A stretch of 40,711 nucleotides of DNA. It comes from Rufibacter sediminis. GTDB taxonomy: Bacteria > Bacteroidota > Bacteroidia > Cytophagales > Hymenobacteraceae. The DNA lies in NCBI RefSeq assembly GCF_014269285.1, contig NZ_JACOAF010000007.1:1-40711 (forward strand), in the 5' to 3' direction. This document shows positions 7,377 through 15,578 of the stretch, piece by piece. Within the stretch, counting starts at the first letter, position 1, and each line of letters starts with the position of its first letter. The notes under the pieces are model-generated. The model searched no databases. It saw only the letters and a program-made list of their open reading frames with translations, and was not told the origin of the DNA. Both the position numbers and the translations under genes were made by a program.

Positions 7377-8012
7377 ATGGGCATTTCAGATTTGCTGAAC
7401 AAGGTAAAAAAAGAGTGGGAAGTACTGAAGGGCGAAAATGCAAAGGACAAACTGTTCTACAACGAAAATTCCTACCCCGACGAAGCCACCGCCCGGCGAG
7501 AGTTCGCGCGGTCCAAGCAGAAGCTGTTTGATGTGAACCGATGGTCTTTGCTGCCCGGCATCAACTCCACCTTTCAGTTGTATGATGCCCAGGGAAACAA
7601 ATCAGACGCCACGCAAGCCCGCGTGGGCGATTTCATGCAGATTATTCTGCCCGCCACGGCCATTGAAAACTGGGTCACCGTGGTGGAGGTAGTGGAGGAA
7701 GAAGACATAGCGCAATTCGTGGTTCGCCCTAGTCCCAAACCTGAGGCCCAGAAACAGGGAAACGATGGCGACGAGGTCAAGCATTTCTTCACCGACGAAG
7801 CCACCAGCACGTTCCGGGTCCTGCGCGACGGCACCAAACTGATGGGCTTTGAGATTGGCCACGAAGAGAAACCCAACAACCAGGGCGACCAAGCCGGCGG
7901 ACGCGGTTTGCTCAACACCCTCATCTCGGAAGGCGGCTGGGCCGGGTTCCAGGATTTGCAGTGGAACAAGATCACGCGCTACTACGTGCACCTGGAAGAG
8001 GCTGGTGGGTAA
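7377..8012 (+). CDS. Conserved-looking cytosolic protein of unknown function (211 aa)
   Basis: I do not recognise the family. There is no signal peptide or membrane segment. The N-terminus is basic and helical (GISDLLNKVKKEWEVLKGEN), the middle is predicted strand-rich with repeated acidic Val/Glu stretches, and the C-terminus has aromatic residues (GGWAGFQDLQWNKITRYYVH). Codon use and GC match the core, so it is a resident gene. It stands alone after tyrA with a 222-bp gap containing the tyrA inverted repeat, and the next gene converges on it. Confidence 0.65.
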   Translation: MGISDLLNKVKKEWEVLKGENAKDKLFYNENSYPDEATARREFARSKQKLFDVNRWSLLPGINSTFQLYDAQGNKSDATQARVGDFMQIILPATAIENWVTVVEVVEEEDIAQFVVRPSPKPEAQKQGNDGDEVKHFFTDEATSTFRVLRDGTKLMGFEIGHEEKPNNQGDQAGGRGLLNTLISEGGWAGFQDLQWNKITRYYVHLEEAGG

Positions 8013-8030
8013 GGTAGAGTTGAACCGAAT

Positions 8031-9091
8031 TTAAGGGGCCACCACTTCCGCCAGCAGCTTTTCCAATTCCCTAAACAGAACTTCGTTCCCCTCCTGCTGA
8101 TAGCCGTTCAGGTGCTCCTGAAACTGCGGCACCTCGTACAGAAACGCCTTGAGTCCGTCTGGGGTAAACTCTGGAAAATACCGCCCGTACCCCAGTTTCT
8201 CCACGTAGGCGGCGTTCAGGTACTGCTCAAATTGTTTGGGAATGGGCACCGAGCAGATGGGTTTGTGCAGGAACACGGCCTCGCTCAGCAAAGAGAAACC
8301 GCCGTTGGCCACCACGGCCTTGGCCGAGGCCAGATCCTGAATGAAGCCTTCCTCGCTGAACGCCTTCAGGTGTACGTTGCCGTGCTGCTCGTCTTTGTTG
8401 AATCCGTACACATAAACGTTTCCTGCGGCAGTTGCTGCAAGGTGTGCAACAGGTTTTTCTGGTTCGTGCTAGACTGATACACCAGCACATGGTTCCCCAC
8501 GCTGGTCTTCGCCCGGAGAATGGCTTCCCGGATGATGGGCGGCACCACTGTGGTGTTCTCCTTGCAAGTGGTCGCTGAAAAGAACGAGGCCACCAGATAA
8601 TGCGCCGAGCGCGGCACCTTCGCTTTCACCACATTCTTAGCCACCTGAAAACTGCTTTTCCACTCGGGCAACACCGGAATGTCCAACTGGCAGCGGTTGA
8701 TGACCTGCATGTTGTCAATGCTGATGATGGGCAGGCGGTGGTGCTTCGCGAAGAAGTAGCTGAAGGACTCAAAATCGGAGATCACCACCTCTGGTCGGAA
8801 CTGCTCCATCAGTTCGCGGTACCGGTTGAAGTTCAGCTTCAGGTTGGCCGGGGCTGTGCGCAGCGTGAGCAAAGCGGTGTTGACGGTAGAGACAGCGGCG
8901 TTCCGGTACGCAATGTGAAAGCCCTTGATCTCGTGCACCCGCCCGGGGAACGCCTGGTGTAGGAACTGGAAGGCCCGCGCGCTGGACACGGCCTGCACGT
9001 CATGGCCCTGTGCCAACAGATATGTAATGATCACCTTGCTGCGGGTGGCGTGGCCCATGCCCTCGCCGGGCACTCCGTATAGAATTTTCAT
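8031..9091 (-). pseudogene. MJ1255-type glycosyltransferase, interrupted by a one-base frameshift
   Basis: Two overlapping frames make one protein of about 352 residues. The first (8366-9091) begins MKILYGVPGEGMGHATRS, the N-terminal motif of GT-B glycosyltransferases of the MJ1255/VC2487 type. The second (8031 to about 8415) continues with YGFNKDEQHGNVHLKAF and the donor-site region VVANGGFSLLSEAVFLHKPI. The join is at a run of three Ts (plus-strand AAA at 8414-8416): adding one T gives LPQETF-YVYGFN and restores the frame. This is either a real null mutation or a homopolymer sequencing error. All other codons look intact, which favours an error or a very recent event. The likely role is transfer of a sugar in envelope polysaccharide or glycolipid synthesis. 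Confidence 0.75.
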
Positions 9092-9149
9092 GTAAGGTAA
9101 TTTCTTGCTTTCTACAAGGCTTATTGCAAGTTGCAGACTTATTTAATTT

Positions 9150-9776
9150 CTAATGGTTCTTCTCGCGTAAGGTGCCCCCAATTAATAAATTCAGATCTAT
9201 CCCTCCCTGGGTATTTTTTTGATTGAGACTAAGGAACCCACCCAGGCTCATTCCTACCTTTCGCCTCGGATAAAAAGCCAAGTCCCCCCGCAGGCTAACC
9301 CCCAACAGATGAAATCTCCTTATCTCATATTCATAAATGGAAGAATTAAAAAAGCCTCCCCAGCTATTATTTGGGGAAGGTACTTTCTTCACATTGTATG
9401 GCATTATATAATTCACATAGGATGGACCTACAGAAGTTGTGAGAAATAACTTCTTATTGAGGGCCATTATTTTGCCTACACTCAGATTGATTTCACGGTA
9501 TTCATGATTTGGCACATACTTTTTATCAACATGATCAGAAGAAGGCACTTGATGCAGATAGAGGTGTTCAAAATATCTTATTCCATAGGCAAAGTTCCTT
9601 TTTGTTTCCAACACTACTGCCGCATTAGCTGCGGGTTGCCTATTGTAGGGTAGCGGATAACCCACCCCTAGTTGGAAGTAAAAACGGGGTTTCACAACAT
9701 ACACAGTGTCCTGAGCTTTTAAGCTGGTAGCACAACACCAAAGAGCAAGAAACAGCAGGAATAGTATTCGTCTCAT
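9150..9776 (-). CDS. Secreted, probable outer-membrane beta-barrel protein (208 aa)
   Basis: A clear signal peptide (MRRILFLLFLALWCCATSLKAQ, cut after Ala-Gln as is common in Bacteroidota) is followed by alternating hydrophobic and aromatic strands such as FYFQLGVGYPLPY, FAYGIRYFEHLYLH and KVGMSLGGFLSLN. It ends with DLNLLIGGTL, consistent with a small 8-10 strand barrel. I recognise no specific family. The gene is AT-richer than its neighbours. It stands alone, and its 5' region (9777-9856) is A/T-rich with an imperfect promoter-like pair. Confidence 0.6.
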   Translation of the reverse strand: MRRILFLLFLALWCCATSLKAQDTVYVVKPRFYFQLGVGYPLPYNRQPAANAAVVLETKRNFAYGIRYFEHLYLHQVPSSDHVDKKYVPNHEYREINLSVGKIMALNKKLFLTTSVGPSYVNYIMPYNVKKVPSPNNSWGGFFNSSIYEYEIRRFHLLGVSLRGDLAFYPRRKVGMSLGGFLSLNQKNTQGGIDLNLLIGGTLREKNH

Positions 9777-9856
9777 ATCCTTAAGATATTAACTATCTTG
9801 ATTAAAATACTATATATCTGGATATTGAGGCACAAATAAGGCTTTTACTTATGCGG

Positions 9857-10654
9857 TTACGATATATCCTGGGGGTGCGTGGTTTCCCGAAACGCTTTTT
9901 TCAATACCCCAGACAAAGAAAAGAAATACGCCAGCAACATGCCGGTGCCCGACCCCAAGGAAACATCCAGCTCTGAGTGGACGCCCAGCGCCACCCGTGA
10001 CAAACACACCAGAACAGCCCACAGCAAGGGCAGCACCAACCAAGGCCGGCGTTTGCGCGGCAGCTGCAGGCCCAGCCACATGGTCAGCAGCGAACCCAGC
10101 AGAAACGCGTTCTGTGAATGGCCCGAGGGGAAAGAGTAGCCCGCCTCACTCACCCAGTGCTCCAGCACCAGCGGCGAAATCTCGGCGTACTTTTCGGGGT
10201 TCTTTTTCAGAAACTGAGTTAAATACGCCCGGCGGGAGGCGGCATCCTGCAGGTAAAAAGTATCCAGCAAGGAGGCTTCCTGCCCTTTCTCCCCCAGCAG
10301 AAACTGGTGGCTGGGCCGCGGCACCTGCGCCAGGGGCTTGATGATGTACTCATTCAGCATAGCCATGCTGCCCAGCGTGAGCAGCAGAAACAGAAACGCC
10401 ACCGTGAACGACTGTGCCCGTAGTTTGAGGCCCGGCTGCCGCCTGGCCACCAGCAGACAGAGCAGCACGCCCAGCACCGGTGTGCCGTAAATACCGCCCG
10501 TCTGCGACAAGACGTACCAGAAAAGCGTGTCCCAATCTTCCTGTAGATAACCGCTGAACGAGATGGGCAGCAGCCACACCACCAAGACCATCAAAAGCCA
10601 GCTTCCGCCGGTGAGCAGCAAGGCGAACTTGTTTTGGCCGTAATGTTTCCTCAT
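9857..10654 (-). CDS. PAP2-superfamily membrane phosphatase (265 aa)
   Basis: All three signature motifs of the PAP2/acid phosphatase superfamily are present: KPLAQVPRP (Lys106 to Pro114), PSGH (176-179) and SR-X5-H-X3-D (Arg220, His226, Asp230). Five or six hydrophobic segments make it an inner-membrane enzyme with a periplasmic-facing active site. Family members dephosphorylate undecaprenyl pyrophosphate, phosphatidylglycerophosphate or phosphatidic acid; the substrate cannot be told here. The unusually long, charged insert between motifs 1 and 2 (about residues 115-170) may cap the active site. It follows the ABC ATPase gene by 73 bp on the same strand and may be co-transcribed. Confidence 0.88.
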   Translation of the reverse strand: MRKHYGQNKFALLLTGGSWLLMVLVVWLLPISFSGYLQEDWDTLFWYVLSQTGGIYGTPVLGVLLCLLVARRQPGLKLRAQSFTVAFLFLLLTLGSMAMLNEYIIKPLAQVPRPSHQFLLGEKGQEASLLDTFYLQDAASRRAYLTQFLKKNPEKYAEISPLVLEHWVSEAGYSFPSGHSQNAFLLGSLLTMWLGLQLPRKRRPWLVLPLLWAVLVCLSRVALGVHSELDVSLGSGTGMLLAYFFSLSGVLKKAFRETTHPQDIS

Positions 10655-10727
10655 AGGTAAAGCGCAGCGGAAAAGGTGAGCAGGTAGTTTCTACAAAACG
10701 GCAAGATACGGCTTTGCAGCAAGATAC

Positions 10728-12230
10728 CTAGACTTTCTCCTGCGCCCGCCCCTGCTCCAGTTGCAGCACCCGGGTCACGCAATCCGGAATCTCCTGGAGA
10801 TAATGGGTGACGTACAGGAGTGTGGTGGCAGAGTTGGCGCACAGCGCCTCGATGATCTGCTTGAACCGATGTTGCTGCTGCGCATCCATGCCCTGGCAGG
10901 GCTCGTCCAGAATGAGGAGCGGCGGATGTTTGATCAGGGCGCGGGCCAGCAGGCACAGACGTTGCGTACTAGCCGAGGCCAGCCGCAGAGATTTCCCGGC
11001 CTCCTGCGCTATGCCAAACAAGTCCAGCCACTGCCGGGCCCGTGCCGCGTTCTGGGGGTCGCTTTTCCGGAACAAGCCCAGCGTATCATACAACCCCGAC
11101 TCCACCACTTGTAAGCAAGTCTGCTGATAGGGGAAATACTGAAACAATTCTGGCGAGACAAACCCGATTTTCTTCTTGATGTCCCAGATGGTTTCGCCGG
11201 TGCCGCGCTTGCGGTCAAACAGCGTGATGTCTTTGGAAAACGCCTGCGGATTGTCACCGTTGAGCAAGCTCAGCAGCGTGGTTTTTCCGGCCCCGTTCGG
11301 GCCCAGCACGGCCCAGCGTTCGCCTTGCGCCACGTGCCAGCTCACCTTGTCCAGCACCTTCTTCTCGCCATACTGCACCGATACCTCCTTCAAGCCCACC
11401 ATGGTCTCAAAAACCGGCAATGCCTCCCCAGAAAGTAAATTCTGCAACGCAGCCACATCCACCGAGGCACCTGATGCTGCTCCGGCCAGATCGGGCTGAT
11501 ATGCTTCTTTGGGTTGGGCCGAGATCAGGTTCCCTTGCCGCAGCGTTGCCACGTGCGTCACGAAATCCGGAATCTCCTGCTCCGCGGTGGCCATGATGAT
11601 GGTGATCCCGGAGGCGGCGATTTGGGCCAGAATCCGGTGAAAATCTTCGCGGGTAGTGACATCCAGGCCCGTGAGGGGCATGTCCAGCAGCAGCAGCTTG
11701 GGGTGGCGCAGCAAGGCCGCCGCGAACAGCAACCGCTTGGTTTCCCCGTTGGATAGCTTGATCAGTTCCTTGGGTAACAGCTTCTCCAGCTGAAACACCT
11801 CTATCACTTGGCTAAGCGACCAGTCTGAAGTCCGGTCCAGCGGCGTGTCTACCGAGGCTAGATAATCTTCTACCGTGGGCGCGTCTTCTGCGTCAGCGGC
11901 GTGGTAGCGCTGCTGGTAGTAAAACGTGCTGGTATTGGAGGAGAAGTTGCGGAAGGAATGTTTCTGGCCTACCTCCGCAATCAGATCTTTGAAGGTGAAG
12001 AATGGATCCGTGATCGCCTGCGTTTGCAGAAACTCGTGATAGAAGCCGTAGTCTATCTGGCCGCCGGTCACGTTCAGTTTCCCGGCAATGGCCTGCAACA
12101 GGCTGGTTTTCCCCGAGCCGCTCTCCCCCACCAGCGCCCATTGTTCGCCTTTGTTTACCTGAAAACTGAGGTCCTGGAAAATAATATGCTGGAGGTGCCG
12201 AACGGTGACGTGCTGAAGTGAAAGAAACAT
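10728..12230 (-). CDS. Tandem ABC ATPase, ModF/PhrA-like (500 aa)
   Basis: Two ABC nucleotide-binding domains lie on one chain without membrane segments. NBD1 has Walker A GESGSGKT (35-42), signature LSNGE (159-163) and Walker B LLLLDMP, where the usual catalytic Glu position is Met. NBD2 has Walker A GPNGAGKT (310-317) and Walker B LLILDEP, but its signature position reads LASAS (417-421) instead of LSxGE. Overall length and the PCQGMD motif fit the ModF group, soluble proteins linked to molybdate genes in some bacteria but of unproven role. No molybdate genes are nearby. With one degenerate half in each composite site, only one ATP site may hydrolyse. A PAP2 gene follows. Confidence 0.8.
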   Translation of the reverse strand: MFLSLQHVTVRHLQHIIFQDLSFQVNKGEQWALVGESGSGKTSLLQAIAGKLNVTGGQIDYGFYHEFLQTQAITDPFFTFKDLIAEVGQKHSFRNFSSNTSTFYYQQRYHAADAEDAPTVEDYLASVDTPLDRTSDWSLSQVIEVFQLEKLLPKELIKLSNGETKRLLFAAALLRHPKLLLLDMPLTGLDVTTREDFHRILAQIAASGITIIMATAEQEIPDFVTHVATLRQGNLISAQPKEAYQPDLAGAASGASVDVAALQNLLSGEALPVFETMVGLKEVSVQYGEKKVLDKVSWHVAQGERWAVLGPNGAGKTTLLSLLNGDNPQAFSKDITLFDRKRGTGETIWDIKKKIGFVSPELFQYFPYQQTCLQVVESGLYDTLGLFRKSDPQNAARARQWLDLFGIAQEAGKSLRLASASTQRLCLLARALIKHPPLLILDEPCQGMDAQQQHRFKQIIEALCANSATTLLYVTHYLQEIPDCVTRVLQLEQGRAQEKV

Positions 12231-12331
12231 ACGCTTACAAAAAACTGCCTCCGCTCAGAACTTCTGAGACGGGCTTTCAAGATAAAAGTTTGTTCCTGCC
12301 TAACCTAGCTTATGCGCCCGGCACTTCCGCA

Positions 12332-12368
12332 TTTTAAGCCTGATTTACTTAAAACACTTGTAAAACGC
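12332..12368. repeat. 38-bp inverted repeat, degenerate copy
   Basis: TTTTAAGCCTGATTTACTT followed by AAAACACTTGTAAAACG; the left arm is recognisable and the right arm eroded. Confidence 0.45.
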
Positions 12369-12415
12369 CTTCATAACGCTTCCAGCTGCATGATCCGGTT
12401 CGGCTCTGCCGGTTC

Positions 12416-12453
12416 TGTTTTGAGGGTGTTTTCCGGAAATCAGGGCTAAAACG
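12416..12453. repeat. 38-bp inverted repeat
   Basis: TGTTTTGAGGGTGTTTTCC followed by GGAAATCAGGGCTAAAACG. Confidence 0.65.
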
Positions 12454-12667
12454 AGTTTGTTCTACTTACTGGTAGACAGCTTTGTATTGGTCAAAAGAAG
12501 TACATCGCCTTGCTGCGTCAATTGGCAAGGCGCGGCGTTGTGCTTGTTGGTGAGAACACCAACAAAGGCGAAAGGCAAAGGAAAAGGAGAGACAAAAGAA
12601 TAAGTTCTTCAGAAAAGAGCAACTGCCTCATCAACAGAAACCTTTTCACTTGCATGCTGATGTGTTC

Positions 12668-12705
12668 CGTTTTGAGGGTATTTTTAGGAAATCAGGCCTA
12701 AAACG
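12668..12705. repeat. 38-bp inverted repeat
   Basis: CGTTTTGAGGGTATTTTTA followed by GGAAATCAGGCCTAAAACG. It is a close relative of the copy 250 bp upstream. Confidence 0.65.
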
Positions 12706-12733
12706 AAGGGGGTATTAATGACTCTACAGGCGC

Positions 12734-12776
12734 AAAAAACCGTTCCCCGGAGGTGTATCCACCTCTGGGGAACGGT
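12734..12776 (-). terminator. Intrinsic terminator of the susC-phosphoesterase operon
   Basis: On the minus strand ACCGTTCCCC-AGAGGTGGATACACCTC-CGGGGAACGGT forms a long two-part GC-rich stem followed by TTTTTT. It lies 20 bp after the metallophosphoesterase stop. Confidence 0.9.
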
Positions 12777-12797
12777 ACAGGAAAGGGCAAAGCTGGG

Positions 12798-14294
12798 TTA
12801 GACCGTTTGCGCTGCGGTGTAGACCTGGCCGAACCGGTCGGTGACTTCAATTTTGATTTGCTTGGCTCCCGCCGATGGTTTGGCCCAGAACAGGTGATCG
12901 GTGAGGGTGGGGTCTACGAACTTGTGCTTGGCGGGCAGGTTGGGACCGGCGTGCAACTGCACCGAAAGCGGGTCCAGCCCCGTCTCCTGCTTCATCTCGC
13001 CTTTGCGCACGCCGTCTTCAAACCAGATCACTTTCCAGGCGGGGTCCCAGTTCCAGACGTTCGCCACAATCTCATCGGGGCGGTCTTTCACGCTGCCTTT
13101 GGGGTACAGCCGGACCTGGTGCTCGCGCGGATGGCCTACTGATTTGTAGTACCATTTCAGCTCAGAGCCGTCCACCTCGTACACGCCGTAACCGCTGGGC
13201 GAACCATCGGTGCAGATAGGGCCCGTCCACCAGGCACCGCACACCGCGCCGTGGGTATGTTCTATGATGTCGCCTTCCATCACCTTCTCACAGACGTGCG
13301 TGTGGCCCGACATGATGTGCGCCTTGAAGGGTTTGAGCAGGCGGTACAACTCCTTTCGGTTAGACACCACGCCGCCCAGAGATTCATCCTTGAGGTTGGC
13401 CCGTCTTTTCTCCCCGCTGTTCACCGGAATATGCACCGATACCACCACCGTGCTGCCCGGCTTCACGAAGGCCAGATCCTGCTCCAGCCACTGCAACTGC
13501 TTCTCTGTAAGATACCCGATGTAACGTTTGGCCGTCCCGATGAAGAAAACATCATCCAGCACCACGTAATGCACCTCGCCCCGGTTAAACGAGTAATACG
13601 TAGGCCCGAACAGCTTTTTAAAGGTATTGGCAGAGCCATCATCGGTGCGGGCCGTCAGGTCCATGTCGTGGTTCCCGATGACCTGGAAAAACGGAATACC
13701 CGAGATCTCCACCGCTTTCTGGTAATCTTCGAAGAGCTCAAACTTGTCCCAGACCAGGTCACCGCATCCAATGCCGTGAAACAAGGTGTCTTTGCCGTAG
13801 CCGTCTACCAGCTTCTTCAGGTCCGGGGCGGAGGTATTCACCAGCTCCTCGGCGTCTTTCTTGTTGATCATCTGCGGATCGGCCCAGACCACGAAATTGT
13901 GCTTGGTATCGTCCTGAGAAAGTTTCTGCAAGGTAAAATCTGCGGTGAAACTGGACTTGCCCACCGGAATGGGTTGGTAAAACCGGGCCACTCCTTTCTC
14001 CTGCGGAATTTCATAGCCCCAGGGCACGGTGATGTACACAAACTCGGCGGTGGCGTTGCTCTCCAGGGTGTACTTCCCGGCCTTATCAGTAGTCACCAAG
14101 TTCAGGCCATCGGTCACCACTACGCCCGGAATCCCCTTGCCGCCGGCCTGCACTTTGCCCCGGATGGAAATAGCGGAAAGGTCTATCTTTTGGTTTTTGG
14201 CTTTCTGATTGGGCAAAGCCTGAACGGGGGAAAGCGGCAGGGTTAACCCCAGGCCCAGTGTTCCCAGGCTCTGGAGGAATTTTCTTCTAAACAT
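12798..14294 (-). CDS. Exported calcineurin-like metallophosphoesterase (498 aa)
   Basis: The N-terminus carries a twin-arginine-like signal (RRKFLQSLG), then a beta-sandwich domain (about residues 40-115, carboxypeptidase-regulatory-like). A calcineurin-like core follows with the metal-ligand motifs in order: ADPQ, GCGDLVWD, GNHDMD, SVHIP and SGHTH. A C-terminal domain ends the protein (about 390-498). This three-part layout is that of Bacteroidota metallophosphoesterases with accessory N- and C-terminal domains. It should hydrolyse phosphomono- or diesters in the periplasm. It is the last gene of susC-susD-GDPD-phosphoesterase, 126 bp after the GDPD gene and 20 bp before the terminator, which suggests release of phosphate from substrates brought in by the SusCD pair. 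Confidence 0.88.
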   Translation of the reverse strand: MFRRKFLQSLGTLGLGLTLPLSPVQALPNQKAKNQKIDLSAISIRGKVQAGGKGIPGVVVTDGLNLVTTDKAGKYTLESNATAEFVYITVPWGYEIPQEKGVARFYQPIPVGKSSFTADFTLQKLSQDDTKHNFVVWADPQMINKKDAEELVNTSAPDLKKLVDGYGKDTLFHGIGCGDLVWDKFELFEDYQKAVEISGIPFFQVIGNHDMDLTARTDDGSANTFKKLFGPTYYSFNRGEVHYVVLDDVFFIGTAKRYIGYLTEKQLQWLEQDLAFVKPGSTVVVSVHIPVNSGEKRRANLKDESLGGVVSNRKELYRLLKPFKAHIMSGHTHVCEKVMEGDIIEHTHGAVCGAWWTGPICTDGSPSGYGVYEVDGSELKWYYKSVGHPREHQVRLYPKGSVKDRPDEIVANVWNWDPAWKVIWFEDGVRKGEMKQETGLDPLSVQLHAGPNLPAKHKFVDPTLTDHLFWAKPSAGAKQIKIEVTDRFGQVYTAAQTV

Positions 14295-14359
14295 GTGCGG
14301 GAGAATAGGGTGTTAAACGAAAGAGAAGTAAATGGATTTTGTAGAGGCATAGTCGTTCC

Positions 14360-14390
14360 AGAGCCCTTTTTGGAAAAAGGGCCTGAAAAC
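14360..14390. repeat. Partial 38-bp inverted repeat
   Basis: AGAGCCCTTTTTGGAAAAAGGGCCTGAAAAC; the central hairpin CCCTTTTT/AAAAAGGG is perfect and the outer arms are lost. It lies between the GDPD and phosphoesterase genes. Confidence 0.5.
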
Positions 14391-14420
14391 AGGAAGCCTA
14401 GATGGGCGGTTGCTAAGAAG

Positions 14421-15464
14421 TTATTTCGCTGAGAGTTTCTTTATTTTCTCCAGTAAAAGCTCGGGTTCATTGGTGGTGATGAAATCTGCCTTGCGCTCCA
14501 GCAGCCAGTCCATCATCTCAGGGGTGTTCACGGTCCAGACGTTTACGGTGAGGCCCAGCTGGTGGGCTTCCGGTATCCAGTGCGGGTTCTTCTGCAACAC
14601 GCTTTGGTGGTAGTCCAGCCCATACATTTTATCATTGGCTAGCAGACTGGGGGCTTTCTCGCCGTTGAGGTAGGAAATGTTAGCGGAGGGCTCCAGTTCC
14701 TGCACTTTCTTCAGGATGTCATAGTCAAAGCTGATGTAGTCCACCCAGCCCTGGGCTTTGTACTGCTGCACCATGGCCACCACTTTGCTGGCCAGCGCCT
14801 GCCCCCGCTCCTTGCTGATGGCGGAGGGTTTAATTTCCAGAATCAGTCTGGTTTTGTTCTGCTTTTGGCCTTCCTGCAGATACGCCGCCAGCGTGGGCAT
14901 CAACTCGCCGTTGGCAAGCTTTACCTGCGCTAACTGGGCCGCCGGAGATTTCTCCAGGTGCAGCCCGTTCACCTCGTGGTCATGATGCACGAACAGCATT
15001 GAGTCTGCTGACATGTGCACGTCAAACTCACTGCCGGCGCACCCTAACCGGATGGCGTGCTGCAAGGCTCCAATGGAGTTCTCCGTAGCCCCGGTGTTTT
15101 TCCAGGCCCCGCGGTGCGCAATCACCCGGTTCACGAGGAACTCGTCTCTTACAATCCGGAACGTGTCTTGCACTATGCTTTGCCCCTGCTCCACGGCCAG
15201 CACTACGTCTACCCAAGGCGTGTCCAGGGGCTTCTTTAAGGCAAGCGTATTGTCTTTCCCCAGCGTGAACCTCTTCGCTGACGCACCCACTACTTTTACC
15301 TTCGCTTCTCTGCCGAAAGCGGGGCTCACCACCACCCTGCCCACCTGGGTGGCACCTGGCTTACACGTGTACTTGGTCAGAGAAAGGTGCGCTTGCGCCA
15401 TGGCGTTGGTTTGTAACCCTAAAAACAAACAGAAAAGCAGCTTCCAGGAGGGTACGAGGTTCAT
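14421..15464 (-). CDS. Secreted glycerophosphodiester phosphodiesterase (347 aa)
   Basis: Hydrolyses glycerophosphodiesters to sn-glycerol 3-phosphate and an alcohol. The GDPD core begins at about residue 113 with HRGAW, followed by ATENSIGALQHAI, the metal-binding SEFDVHMSAD segment and HDHEVNG (catalytic His pair), and ends with NVWTVN and FITTNEP, all family hallmarks. Before it are a signal peptide (cut after AMAQA) and a region of about 85 residues that looks like a small beta domain. I used ATG 15464; five codons further upstream is another in-frame ATG that lengthens the signal. It is the third gene of the operon, 114 bp after susD. Confidence 0.9.
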   Translation of the reverse strand: MNLVPSWKLLFCLFLGLQTNAMAQAHLSLTKYTCKPGATQVGRVVVSPAFGREAKVKVVGASAKRFTLGKDNTLALKKPLDTPWVDVVLAVEQGQSIVQDTFRIVRDEFLVNRVIAHRGAWKNTGATENSIGALQHAIRLGCAGSEFDVHMSADSMLFVHHDHEVNGLHLEKSPAAQLAQVKLANGELMPTLAAYLQEGQKQNKTRLILEIKPSAISKERGQALASKVVAMVQQYKAQGWVDYISFDYDILKKVQELEPSANISYLNGEKAPSLLANDKMYGLDYHQSVLQKNPHWIPEAHQLGLTVNVWTVNTPEMMDWLLERKADFITTNEPELLLEKIKKLSAK

Positions 15465-15578
15465 AGGGGGTTTGGTCATAGCAAAATACGGTTACGTCAT
15501 GTGCAGGAGCAGCCTCCCAGGTTCCGGTTCTGGCACCCGGGAGGCTCCAAGCCTATTCAAGCAGGTAAGTTAGCGGAC

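Larger units (their letters stand above)
12231..12733. other. Repeat-filled intergenic region
   Basis: No credible gene was found. It holds three copies of the dispersed inverted repeat (12332, 12416, 12668; listed separately), the hairpin CTTGTTGGTG-AGAA-CACCAACAAG at 12543-12566, and the start region of the ABC gene. A 63-codon frame at 12510-12701 runs through the hairpin and one repeat and is not believable. Confidence 0.6.

Noticed and set aside
12510..12701. 63-codon frame between the ABC and metallophosphoesterase genes
   Set aside because: It runs through a hairpin and a copy of the dispersed inverted repeat and is poor in coding character.
13251..14246. 331-codon plus-strand frame inside the metallophosphoesterase gene
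   Set aside because: Antisense to a gene with all its catalytic motifs; similar shadows occur across ilvB (25804-26910) and ilvN-ilvB (24670-25803). None has recognisable domains.
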